From Niabella aurantiaca DSM 17617 (GTDB lineage: Bacteria; Bacteroidota; Bacteroidia; Chitinophagales; Chitinophagaceae), in assembly GCF_000374125.1 (NCBI RefSeq), contig NZ_KB893625.1:592945-656944 (forward strand): 64,000 bases of DNA, given 5' to 3'. A program made the translations under genes and the position numbers. The notes below the pieces were generated by a model. It was not told where the DNA came from, made no database searches, and was given only the letters and a program-made list of their open reading frames with translations. Of the stretch, positions 17,815-26,420 are shown one piece after another (position 1 is the stretch's first letter; the number at the start of each line of letters is the position of its first letter).

Positions 17815-17900
17815 TGTTTGCGTATAAAAAAAATAAAATCCGCAAAAAATCCGCAAAAAAGTTGTTTTTGATACTATTTGCTGCTATATTGCGTATAATA
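17815..17900 (+). promoter_or_regulatory. SusC-2 promoter with CGCA array, copy 4
   Basis: TTTGCGTA (GCG at 17820) is followed by CGCA at 17841 and 17852 (+21, +11 bp). A TTG at 17862-17864 is followed after 20 bp by TATATTGC (17885-17892). Order, spacing and the GCTATATTGCGTATAATAT core all match the SusC-1 promoter, so both SusCD operons should respond to the same signal. Confidence 0.65.
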
Positions 17901-18162
17901 TCGGTTATAAAACCGCTAAAAAACTGCAAAGATGACGATTGCCAATTGCTCGCTGAAATTTTCGGGGATTTTAACGTGTTCCCTAAAAATGATCCTTTTC
18001 ATTCTATTGATCACCGGTTTTTACGAGGAGCATGTGCACCGAACCTGAATGTTTCTTTTACGCAAGTAATTTTTTCTAAAAAACGGGCCTTTATGTGTTT
18101 GATGATTCAGAAAAACACCGGGCATCATAAAACGGATAAAGGACAAAATAATTAAAAGTAAA

Positions 18163-21100
18163 ATGAAAGAGCATAAAAATTACGCCAACTACCAAAACAA
18201 TTGTCTGGCTTTTTTAAGGGCTTTATTGGGTTCCTTGTTTTTCTTATTGTTATTGAACCCGGGATACGGATTTGCCGCAAGCACCGTGATGGGGTATTAC
18301 CAGAATGACAGGTCCATCACGGGACGGGTTGTTGATGAAACGGGAGTGGGCATTATCGGGGCCAGCGTGGTGATAAAGGGCACCTCAACAGGCACCAATA
18401 CCGACATGGCGGGTAAGTTCACGCTTACTCTTCCCAAAGACAGTGCGGTGCTCGTGGTTACCTATGTAGGCTATGAGGACCGGGAGGTGCCGGTATCAGT
18501 GACAACACTGGAAAATTTCGAGATCACTTTAAAAGCGGTTACCAAAAGTGAGGACGATGTGGTGGTGGTGGCCTTTGGAAAGCAAAAAAAGGAAAGCGTT
18601 GTAAGCGCCATTACTACCATAGAACCTTCCAGTTTAAAAGTACCGTCGAGCAACCTTACCACGGCGTTTGCCGGAAGACTGGCGGGGGTGATCGCTTACC
18701 AGCGATCGGGTGAGCCGGGCCTGGATAATGCAGAATTCTTTATCCGGGGTATTACCTCTTTTAGTTCGTCCGGAAAAAAAGACCCCCTGATCCTTATTGA
18801 CGGTATTGAAATGGAGACCAACGACCTGGCCCGGTTGAACGTGGATGATATTGCATCTTTCTCCATTATGAAAGATGCCAATGCTGCCGCCTTGTATGGC
18901 GCACGCGGGGCGAATGGCGTGATCCTGGTAACTACCAAAGAAGGTAAAGTGGATAAGCTGTCGTTCAGTTTGCGGGCGGAGCAGTCCAATTCCTATAACT
19001 CGCAATTGGTAAAGCTGGCTGACCCCATTACGTATATGAAATTGCATAACGAAGCGGTGAGGACCCGCGATGCAATGATAGACGTGCCTTATAGCCAGTC
19101 GAAGATCCGGGAAACAGAAGAAGGCATCAACCCGCTTTTTAATCCTTCTGTGGATTGGTATGACTATCTGATCAAGAACAAAGCCGTGAACCGGCGGGTG
19201 AATATGAATATGACGGGTGGCGGCCAAACAGTGCTGTATTACCTGGCGGCCAATTACCAGAATGACCAGGGCATCATCAAAGAAAGCCCGGAGAACCTCA
19301 TCAAAAACAATATCAATATTGACAGGTTTCAATTACGCTCGAATGTTACCATTAAGTTTACGCCCACTACCACAGCCTGGGTAAGAGCTTATGGCTCGTT
19401 TGATGACCTGAGCGGCCCAACAAATGGCGGTGCGGCAGTATTTCATGCATCCCGGAATGCCTCGCCCGTGAGCTTCCTGCCTTACTATCCGGCAGATTCG
19501 GCCAATGAATTTACCAAGCACGTGCTGTTTGGAAACAATGTGGAAATGAATTTAGTGAATCCTGCAGCGCTCCTTGCCAGTAATTTCCTGGAGCAAAAGC
19601 AATCCATGATGCTGCTGCAGCTGGAAATGGAGCACAAGTTCCAGGGTGCTTTAAAAGGGCTGACAGCCAAGGGGATTTATAATGTAACGCGGAAGGCGCT
19701 TTACAGGCAGTCCCGGGGCTATGTTCCGTTCTATTATCTGCCGGCCACCACCCTCGACGGATCGTACCAGCTGATGGCGCTGAACCCCGATGCCGGCACG
19801 GAATACCTGAACTACAGTCCCGGTGCCCGGACAGTGGGGGCTGTCCAGTACGGGGAAATGCGCCTGGGATATAATAAAACCCTTAACGATGTGCACGATC
19901 TGAACGTAACCCTTGTAGAAACCATCCGGTCGGCCAGCCAGGTGGTTCCCATCTATCTTACCGATTATCTGCAGCTTCAGGCTTCGCTGCCGCAACGTAA
20001 TTTATCCTCTGCCGGCCGTCTGGCTTATGGCTATGATTCGCGGTATTTCCTGGAGTTCAACTTCGGCTATAACGGGAGTGAGCGGTTTGCCAGGAAGAAC
20101 CGGTGGGGCTTTTTTCCTTCTGTAGGCGCGGGATGGCTGATCAGTAACGAAGCATTTATGCAAAATGCAAAAGAAGTGATCAATACCCTGAAGATCAGCG
20201 CTACTTATGGTAAAGTAGGCAACGACCAGATCGGAGGCACCGCGACTCCTGCAGATGACCTGATCGACAACGTGGTGGACCGCTTCTTCTACCTGCCGCA
20301 GGTGGACATGAACGGAGAGGGGTATTGGTTTGGATACGACCGGGGCTATCGTTCCGGTATCACGATCGGCAGGTATGGTAATGACCTGATCACCTGGGAA
20401 GTTGCTAAAAAAACGAATATAAGGCTGGAGCTGGGATTGTTCAGGGATTTCACCCTGATCACCGATTTTTTTGGAGAAACCCGGGAAAATATCCTGCAAC
20501 GGCGGGCGGATATACCTACCACCATGGGCCTGCGTGTGATACCCTGGGCCAATGTAGGGATATCGCAGGGAAAAGGATTTGAGACCGAGCTAAAATATGA
20601 TAAAACTTTTGGGCCGGACTTCTCCCTGCAGGTAAACGGCACATTTACCTATACATCCAGCAGGTTCAAAAAATATGAAGAGCCCGACTTCAGCGATGTG
20701 CCCTGGAGGTCACGTGTAGGCTTAAAGATTGCCCAGCCCATAGGATTGATAGCAGAAAGGCTGTTCATTGACGATGAAGATGTAAGAAATTCGCCCCGCC
20801 AATTGTTTGGTGAGTACACCGCCGGCGATATCAAGTACAAGGATATCAACCGGGATGGCCAGATCGATAATAACGATATGGTTCCTATCGGCTATCCGAC
20901 CGTTCCCGAAATTATATATGGCGGCGGATTCACAGCAATATATAAATCTTTCGATCTGTCACTGTTCTTCCAGGGTTCGGGCCGCTCCTCCTTCTTTATC
21001 AGCCCGGCCGATATCACCCCGTTTTTGAACAGGGGCCAAAGAGCTTTGCTGCAATATATTGCCGATGATCACTGGTCTGAAAATAACCGGAACCTCGACG

Positions 21101-21387
21101 CATTCTGGCCCCGCCTGTCGGAATATACCATTGATAACAATAACCAAATCAGCACGCACTGGCTTCGCAACGGGTCGTTCGTAAGGCTAAAATCGGGAGA
21201 GTTTGGATACACATTGCCTCAACGGTTAGCTCAAAGAGCACGCATGAAAAAGTTCCGCATATATGTGAATGGTACGAACCTCTTGTTATGGTCTAAATTC
21301 AAAATGTGGGATCCGGAAATGGCAGGAAAGGGATTGGGGTACCCGGTTCAGCGGGTGATCAACTTTGGTCTGGATATTAATTTTTAA
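18163..21387 (+). CDS. SusC-type TonB-dependent outer-membrane receptor (SusC-2)
   Basis: The 1074-aa SusC-family transporter is quite diverged from SusC-1. A long N-terminal signal region has its hydrophobic core at about 17-40 (FLRALLGSLFFLLLLNPGYGFA). A carboxypeptidase-regulatory-like domain follows (ITGRVVDETGVGIIGASVVI). The plug contains VVVVAFGKQKKESVVSAI, FFIRGITSF, PLILIDGIEME and SIMKDANAAALYGARGANGVILVTT, and the C-terminal barrel ends in INF. The variant VVAFGKQKKESVV replaces the common VVVGYGTQKKxxLTGA. The SusD gene follows with no gap. The substrate is probably a different or larger fragment of the glycan handled by SusC-1. Confidence 0.96.
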   Translation: MKEHKNYANYQNNCLAFLRALLGSLFFLLLLNPGYGFAASTVMGYYQNDRSITGRVVDETGVGIIGASVVIKGTSTGTNTDMAGKFTLTLPKDSAVLVVTYVGYEDREVPVSVTTLENFEITLKAVTKSEDDVVVVAFGKQKKESVVSAITTIEPSSLKVPSSNLTTAFAGRLAGVIAYQRSGEPGLDNAEFFIRGITSFSSSGKKDPLILIDGIEMETNDLARLNVDDIASFSIMKDANAAALYGARGANGVILVTTKEGKVDKLSFSLRAEQSNSYNSQLVKLADPITYMKLHNEAVRTRDAMIDVPYSQSKIRETEEGINPLFNPSVDWYDYLIKNKAVNRRVNMNMTGGGQTVLYYLAANYQNDQGIIKESPENLIKNNINIDRFQLRSNVTIKFTPTTTAWVRAYGSFDDLSGPTNGGAAVFHASRNASPVSFLPYYPADSANEFTKHVLFGNNVEMNLVNPAALLASNFLEQKQSMMLLQLEMEHKFQGALKGLTAKGIYNVTRKALYRQSRGYVPFYYLPATTLDGSYQLMALNPDAGTEYLNYSPGARTVGAVQYGEMRLGYNKTLNDVHDLNVTLVETIRSASQVVPIYLTDYLQLQASLPQRNLSSAGRLAYGYDSRYFLEFNFGYNGSERFARKNRWGFFPSVGAGWLISNEAFMQNAKEVINTLKISATYGKVGNDQIGGTATPADDLIDNVVDRFFYLPQVDMNGEGYWFGYDRGYRSGITIGRYGNDLITWEVAKKTNIRLELGLFRDFTLITDFFGETRENILQRRADIPTTMGLRVIPWANVGISQGKGFETELKYDKTFGPDFSLQVNGTFTYTSSRFKKYEEPDFSDVPWRSRVGLKIAQPIGLIAERLFIDDEDVRNSPRQLFGEYTAGDIKYKDINRDGQIDNNDMVPIGYPTVPEIIYGGGFTAIYKSFDLSLFFQGSGRSSFFISPADITPFLNRGQRALLQYIADDHWSENNRNLDAFWPRLSEYTIDNNNQISTHWLRNGSFVRLKSGEFGYTLPQRLAQRARMKKFRIYVNGTNLLLWSKFKMWDPEMAGKGLGYPVQRVINFGLDINF

Positions 21388-23487
21388 ATGAACGCTAAAT
21401 TAAAATCACTTAAAATGAAGTCTGCTATTTATAAATTGTTATCGACCTTCAGCCATACTGCCGGAGCGGAGAAAGAGCAACTGGCTTTGTGTAAAAAATC
21501 GCGCCCTTATAGAAAGACGCTGCCCGCTATCCTGGGATTGTTTTTTATGCTGTTTGGAACCGCAGGTTGTAACAAGTTCCTGGATGTGGTGCCCAACGAT
21601 ACGCCTACGCTGGAGCATGCTTTTTCCAACCGCTCGGTAATGGAAAAATTTTTAAGGACCTGCTATTCCTGGCTGCCGGATCCTACTGACCCGTTCTATT
21701 ATCCTACGTATTTTACCAGCAAGGACGAGTTTGATAACAAAGGTGAAAGCCGGGCGGGGAACTCGCTGGCCGGCCAGATCGCCCGTGGGCTGCAGAACAG
21801 CAATGTCCCGCTCCAGGATTATTGGTCGGGCTATGCCGACAGCAGGGAAAGCGCCGTACCCAGCTTGTATAAAGCCATTCGCGATTGCAATATCTTCCTG
21901 GAAAATGCTCATATACCAAGAGATATTACTGAAGAAGAGCGTACCCGGTGGATATCGGAAGTAAAGTTTTTAAAAGCCTATTATCATTTCTTCTTACTGC
22001 AGTTATACGGTCCCATTGTATTGGTGAAGGAGAACATTCCTGTTTCTGCCACACCGGAAGAAACCTGGGTGTACCGCGAGCCGGTGGATGAATGCGTGGA
22101 TTACATTGCAGGATTGATCGATGAAGCGATGCCCGGGCTGCCGCCCGTATTGCCCGACCCCGCTACTGAACAGGGCAGGATCTCACAGGTAATAGCGCTG
22201 GGTGTAAAGGCAAAATTGCTGGCCACCGCCGCCAGCCCGTTATTCAACGGCAATACGGATTATACCGGCTGGACCGATAACCGGGGAAAACAGCTGGTGT
22301 CCACCACCTACGACCCCAGTAAATGGGAAAGAGCTGCCGCCGCTATTAAAGAGGCGATCGATGCCGCTGAAAGCAACGGGTTCCGGCTGTACGAATTCAA
22401 TAAGCTTACGGGTGGCGCCAAAACCTTTGCCATGAACGACAGTATGGTGCAGCTGATGACCATCCGGAAGGCGATCACCGAAGACCTGGAGCGGAACCCC
22501 GGCACTATCTGGGCCACCCAGGAGCAGTTTGCTGATCTGAAAGGAAACTCGTCAAGATTGGGCCTGAACTCTCTCGGCAATATGCTAAAGCTGCTTTTTC
22601 CTCAAATGTATTCACAGGACCAGTCCTACCAGGCGCAGTATTTCGCGGCTTCCTGGCACATGGCAGAATTATTTTACTCCAATAACGGGGTGCCTATCGA
22701 TCAGGACAAGTTTTTTGATTATGCCAACCGGTATAAGCCACGCCGGGCCATTGCCAGTGATCATCACACCAGCTATATACCCACCGGTGAGATTACAGCC
22801 TCGATGCACTTTTTCCGCGAGCCCCGGTTTTATGCTGACCTGGGTTTCGACAGGGGGTATTTTGAAATAGAATCCACGACAGATAATGGCGGCGCTTCGT
22901 TTGGGGTGTACCTTCGCCAACGATCGGGCGAGACAGGCCTTAACGGCTATGTGCCCAAAAAGATCATTGCTTTTGAAACTGTTAGCAGCAAGGGTGCAAC
23001 CGGTAATCCATATAGGCCGTATAACTACCAGTTTCCCCTGCTTCGCCTGTCTGATCTGTACCTGCTGTACGCCGAAGCGCTGAATGAAGTAAAAGGAGCG
23101 CCGGATGGCGAAGTGTATGCATGGATCGATAAGGTACGGATCAATGCGGGGTTAAACGGCGTTGTGCAATCCTGGCAAACCGCAGCCCTGAACCCCACTG
23201 CACCGTCTAACAAGAACGAGATGCGTAAGATCATACAGCGGGAACGCCTGATAGAGCTGGCATTTGAAGGACAGCGTTTTTGGGACCTTCGCCGCTGGAA
23301 AACCGCACTTCCGTACTGGAGCCTGCCGCCCACGTTGTGGACCACTACCGGTAAGACCCCCGATGAGTATTATATACCGATGATAACCGGTCCGGCCCGT
23401 ACCGTTTCTTTCAGGGATTATTTATATCCGATCGCACAGGCTGATATCCGGGCTAATGTCAATTTAGTGCAGACCTACGGATGGTGA
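21388..23487 (+). CDS. SusD/RagB-type surface lipoprotein (SusD-2)
   Basis: The 699-aa SusD-family protein begins immediately after the SusC-2 stop. The N-terminal stretch before the lipobox is unusually long: LFGTAGC lies at about residues 53-59. An internal ATG at 21415 (MKSAIYKLL) shortens it only slightly. Family marks are CNKFLDVVPNDTPTLEHAF, WISEVKFLKAYYHFFLLQLYGPIVL, LRLSDLYLLYAEALNEV and RERLIELAFEGQRFWDLRRWK. It is larger than most SusD proteins, with a long central region (about 330-500). It should bind glycan at the cell surface together with SusC-2. Confidence 0.95.
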   Translation: MNAKLKSLKMKSAIYKLLSTFSHTAGAEKEQLALCKKSRPYRKTLPAILGLFFMLFGTAGCNKFLDVVPNDTPTLEHAFSNRSVMEKFLRTCYSWLPDPTDPFYYPTYFTSKDEFDNKGESRAGNSLAGQIARGLQNSNVPLQDYWSGYADSRESAVPSLYKAIRDCNIFLENAHIPRDITEEERTRWISEVKFLKAYYHFFLLQLYGPIVLVKENIPVSATPEETWVYREPVDECVDYIAGLIDEAMPGLPPVLPDPATEQGRISQVIALGVKAKLLATAASPLFNGNTDYTGWTDNRGKQLVSTTYDPSKWERAAAAIKEAIDAAESNGFRLYEFNKLTGGAKTFAMNDSMVQLMTIRKAITEDLERNPGTIWATQEQFADLKGNSSRLGLNSLGNMLKLLFPQMYSQDQSYQAQYFAASWHMAELFYSNNGVPIDQDKFFDYANRYKPRRAIASDHHTSYIPTGEITASMHFFREPRFYADLGFDRGYFEIESTTDNGGASFGVYLRQRSGETGLNGYVPKKIIAFETVSSKGATGNPYRPYNYQFPLLRLSDLYLLYAEALNEVKGAPDGEVYAWIDKVRINAGLNGVVQSWQTAALNPTAPSNKNEMRKIIQRERLIELAFEGQRFWDLRRWKTALPYWSLPPTLWTTTGKTPDEYYIPMITGPARTVSFRDYLYPIAQADIRANVNLVQTYGW

Positions 23488-23528
23488 CCGGACTGAAGGA
23501 TTTTATTAAAAATGATAACAGATTTCTT

Positions 23529-24833
23529 ATGAAGAAGATAAATTTTATAATCGCGATAATGGTTTCGGGGCTGCTATTCTCCTGTCAAAGAGATGAAGAA
23601 AAAGTGCCCGGTGTATGGAATTCGGATCCTGTTGAAGTAGGTGCCATAACCCCTATAAACGGAGGCGCCACCATCGCGTACAGCGTGCCAAAGGACGACA
23701 ACCTGTTGTATGTAATGGCTGAGTATGAGCGGAATGGAAAAGTATATACCGAAAAAGCTTCGGTATATAACAACGCCCTTACCATTGAAGGGTTTAATTT
23801 ACCCGTAGGAGCAAAAGTAAAAGCTACTTTATACAAAGTGAATAAACAGGGCGAACGCTCCGCGCCTTCGGAGGTGGAATTTGAACCATTGGAAGGCCTG
23901 GTGAGCCTCGCGGAAAAATCGATGAAGCTGCAACCCGGCTTCGGGGGTATTGTTGCCAACTGGGATAACAAGGTGAGCACACCGCTGGGCATCCGGCTGC
24001 TGGTTCCGGATGAGATCAAAGGCGGGCTGAAGACCAAGGAAGTGTATTATTCCACGATCGGCAGCGACAAGCGTTCGTTCAGGGGGTTTGAGCCCGTGCC
24101 CACAGACGTTGCCGTAACTTTTGAAGACAAATGGGGCAACACATCGGATACCGTTTTTTATTCCACCACGCCTTTCTTCGAAACCCTGGTGCCCAAGCCC
24201 TACGCAGACTTCCGGTCCAATATTCCTTATGACAATATCACCAACCTTTCTGGCCGTACAACCAATACGCTGTGGGATAACATTGTGAACACCTCCGGTC
24301 ATGGATGGCTGACCGCCAATGGCAGCAGCGGCTTATCCATTACTTTTGATCTGAAACAGGTGGTAAAGCTGAGCCGTATTATTATACACGGTTACCATAT
24401 AAACTCAGTTTACGGACAGGTAAACATTCAGCAGTTTGAATTATGGGGCACCGATAAAATTGATTTTGCTAAATTATCGGACCGTCCCTACTGGCTGGAT
24501 TCGTTAAGTGTACGCTGGGGGTCGCTCAGCACATCACCCTGGAACGTGGATCCCACTACCGAACTTCCGGCGAAAACCTTTAAAGACGACTGGCAGTACC
24601 TGGGCTGGCACGCCATACCCCGTTACGACCTGATGGTGCCACCGGATAACCAGGCCGCGCTCAATCTTGCCGCCAATGGAACGGAATATGAAATGCCGAT
24701 CGACGCGAAGCCCGTCCGTTATGTGCGGCTCTTTGTACGCCAGGTGTCGAACCTGATGCCTCCGGGAGTGAACAATTATTTTTCGATGGGTGAAATTACC
24801 TTTTATGGAGACAATACGGTTCCTCAAAATTAA
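23529..24833 (+). CDS. Surface lipoprotein, DUF4959/DUF5126/DUF5000-like
   Basis: The 434-aa lipoprotein has its lipobox in GLLFSC. ATG 23529 (MKKINFIIAIMV) was chosen because the longer reading frame from 23481 overlaps SusD-2 and adds no signal sequence. The N-terminal Ig-like domain (PGVWNSDPVEVGAITPINGGATIAYSVP, then LPVGAKVKATLYKVN) matches DUF4959. The middle looks like DUF5126. The C-terminal ~200 residues resemble the F5/8-type discoidin fold of DUF5000, with LSRIIIHGYHINSVYG, FELWGTDKIDF and VRYVRLFVRQ. These lipoproteins typically follow SusD in PULs and probably bind sugar at the surface. Confidence 0.83.
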   Translation: MKKINFIIAIMVSGLLFSCQRDEEKVPGVWNSDPVEVGAITPINGGATIAYSVPKDDNLLYVMAEYERNGKVYTEKASVYNNALTIEGFNLPVGAKVKATLYKVNKQGERSAPSEVEFEPLEGLVSLAEKSMKLQPGFGGIVANWDNKVSTPLGIRLLVPDEIKGGLKTKEVYYSTIGSDKRSFRGFEPVPTDVAVTFEDKWGNTSDTVFYSTTPFFETLVPKPYADFRSNIPYDNITNLSGRTTNTLWDNIVNTSGHGWLTANGSSGLSITFDLKQVVKLSRIIIHGYHINSVYGQVNIQQFELWGTDKIDFAKLSDRPYWLDSLSVRWGSLSTSPWNVDPTTELPAKTFKDDWQYLGWHAIPRYDLMVPPDNQAALNLAANGTEYEMPIDAKPVRYVRLFVRQVSNLMPPGVNNYFSMGEITFYGDNTVPQN

Positions 24834-24925
24834 ACGTACGCTCCTGGCACAATCTGCGTTTCCTTGCTGCTGGCAGCAGGCTAAAATAATCGCCCGCCGT
24901 GGTGGGCAAACTAAAAAATATACGG

Positions 24926-26341
24926 ATGAAAAGGACAACTAAATTATTTTTTGCAGCATTCAACCTGGCGCTTTTGTTTGTTTTTCTTTTATCATCGTGC
25001 GATAAAATGGATGATATACAAAAAAAGTTTTCGGACAGGGAAGAGATCGTATATCTCGGCAAGGTGGATTCGGTAAAAGCTTACCCCGGCTTTGGAAAGG
25101 TGAAATTGGTATGGCAGATGACTGCGGACCCGAAGGTTGAGCAAACGATCATCTACTGGAACCTGCGCAGGGACTCTGTTGTAAAACCATTTAACCGCAC
25201 GGCTGCGGGGCAGCAAATAGATTCCATCGTGCTTGAAAATATGCCCGAGGGGCCTTTGATCGTTGAGTTCCGGAATGTGAACTCCAATGGAGAGACCTCG
25301 CTGATCTCTTTGGCCAACGCAACAGTATGGGGCGAGGCATTTGCCGATGGATTGCGGGCCAGGACCTTGTCGACATTGGATTTCGACTACACCCAGTCTA
25401 AGTACAATTTAGTGCTGTCCCCCGCAACGTTGGGAGACAGTGTTGTTTATTCAGAGATAAAGTATACCACGAAATCCAATGAAGAAAAAAGGGTAAGGGT
25501 AGAAAGAACAGAGGATAGCGTTGCATTGCTTGATTTTCCGGATGGCGGCGCCCTGAGCTTCCGCTCCGTATTTTTCCCTCCCCAGGGCATTGATACCGTT
25601 TATGGTGCAGATAAAGTATTCAGGGCACCGAAAGCCATGTTTGACCAGGGAACAAAAATTGCCCTGGCCGGCAAGGCGGATAGCAGGTACTTTAATTTCA
25701 ACGGAGATTTCTGCGAATGGAATTCGAACGGCGACCTGATCATATATACGGTAGCTGCTGACGGAACTTTGACAGAAAAAGAACAGCACCCGGCCATAGC
25801 TCCCCGGGCAACCTTCCGTGAGCTCTTTTTTTATGATGCAGACCGGTTCATCGCTGTTAAAACAGACAATAAAGTGTATATGTACCAGTTCGCAGGGGGT
25901 GCATTGAATCTCATAAAAACGCCCGCTGGTGCCGATGCGCTGGGGACGGGATTCACCATGCCTGCTTTTATTCCTGCAAGAGGATTCTTCTTTTCTCATG
26001 TTCCCGCCAGCGGCGAACTGAAAACATGGCTTGCATTTAACGATGCCACCTGGGGTGCTCCAAACGGCGGTACAGTAACCGCAACTATCAAGTTTCCTTA
26101 CACGGTGAATACACTGCTTAACTATGAAACGCTGCTGGGCGTGGACACAGAAGGCTATTTACGAAGTATTCCCGTGCTGGCTTCCGGCTCCCTGGGATCG
26201 GTAAGCAGGTCGGGTATGGGATGGAGCAGGTTTACAAAACTGGTGAGCATTGGCACAAAATTGTACGGTTTGGAAGCCAGCGGCGATTTCTATGTGTTTA
26301 ACAATTTTAATGCCGCCGACGATTTCCTGATCGTAAATTAA
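24926..26341 (+). CDS. Surface lipoprotein, DUF4998-like N-domain plus beta-propeller-like C-domain
   Basis: The 471-aa lipoprotein has its lipobox in LLSSC near residue 23. ATG 24926 (MKRTTKLFF) is preferred because the hydrophobic signal follows it directly. Residues about 45-240 match the DUF4998 layout, with VYLGKVDSVKAYPGFGKVKLVW and a repeated Ig-like unit. The remaining ~220 residues hold repeated Phe/Tyr-rich strands (FNGDFCEWNSNGDLIIYT, FIAVKTDNKVYMYQ, LLGVDTEGYLRSIP, LYGLEASGDFYVFN) that suggest a tachylectin-like propeller. It completes the SusC-2 operon as a probable glycan-binding surface protein. I know of no assigned ligand. Confidence 0.8.
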   Translation: MKRTTKLFFAAFNLALLFVFLLSSCDKMDDIQKKFSDREEIVYLGKVDSVKAYPGFGKVKLVWQMTADPKVEQTIIYWNLRRDSVVKPFNRTAAGQQIDSIVLENMPEGPLIVEFRNVNSNGETSLISLANATVWGEAFADGLRARTLSTLDFDYTQSKYNLVLSPATLGDSVVYSEIKYTTKSNEEKRVRVERTEDSVALLDFPDGGALSFRSVFFPPQGIDTVYGADKVFRAPKAMFDQGTKIALAGKADSRYFNFNGDFCEWNSNGDLIIYTVAADGTLTEKEQHPAIAPRATFRELFFYDADRFIAVKTDNKVYMYQFAGGALNLIKTPAGADALGTGFTMPAFIPARGFFFSHVPASGELKTWLAFNDATWGAPNGGTVTATIKFPYTVNTLLNYETLLGVDTEGYLRSIPVLASGSLGSVSRSGMGWSRFTKLVSIGTKLYGLEASGDFYVFNNFNAADDFLIVN

Positions 26342-26420
26342 GATCCCGAATAAGTTGATCACCCAGTACAGCAGGTCGCTATCCTTTTTTATTTTTTACG
26401 ATTCCTAATCTGAAACCGGA

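Larger units (their letters stand above)
17561..18162. other. Intergenic region between the two SusCD operons
   Basis: These 602 bp hold no credible gene. They contain a candidate terminator for the first operon at 17620-17645, CGCA array copy 4 with the SusC-2 promoter (17818-17900), and an untranslated leader of about 260 nt before ATG 18163. An ORF covering 17814-18155 reads as AT-rich non-coding sequence. Confidence 0.55.

Noticed and set aside
18634-19332. A 232-codon open frame on the minus strand inside SusC-2
   Set aside because: Antisense shadow of a well-supported SusC gene; its composition is not protein-like.
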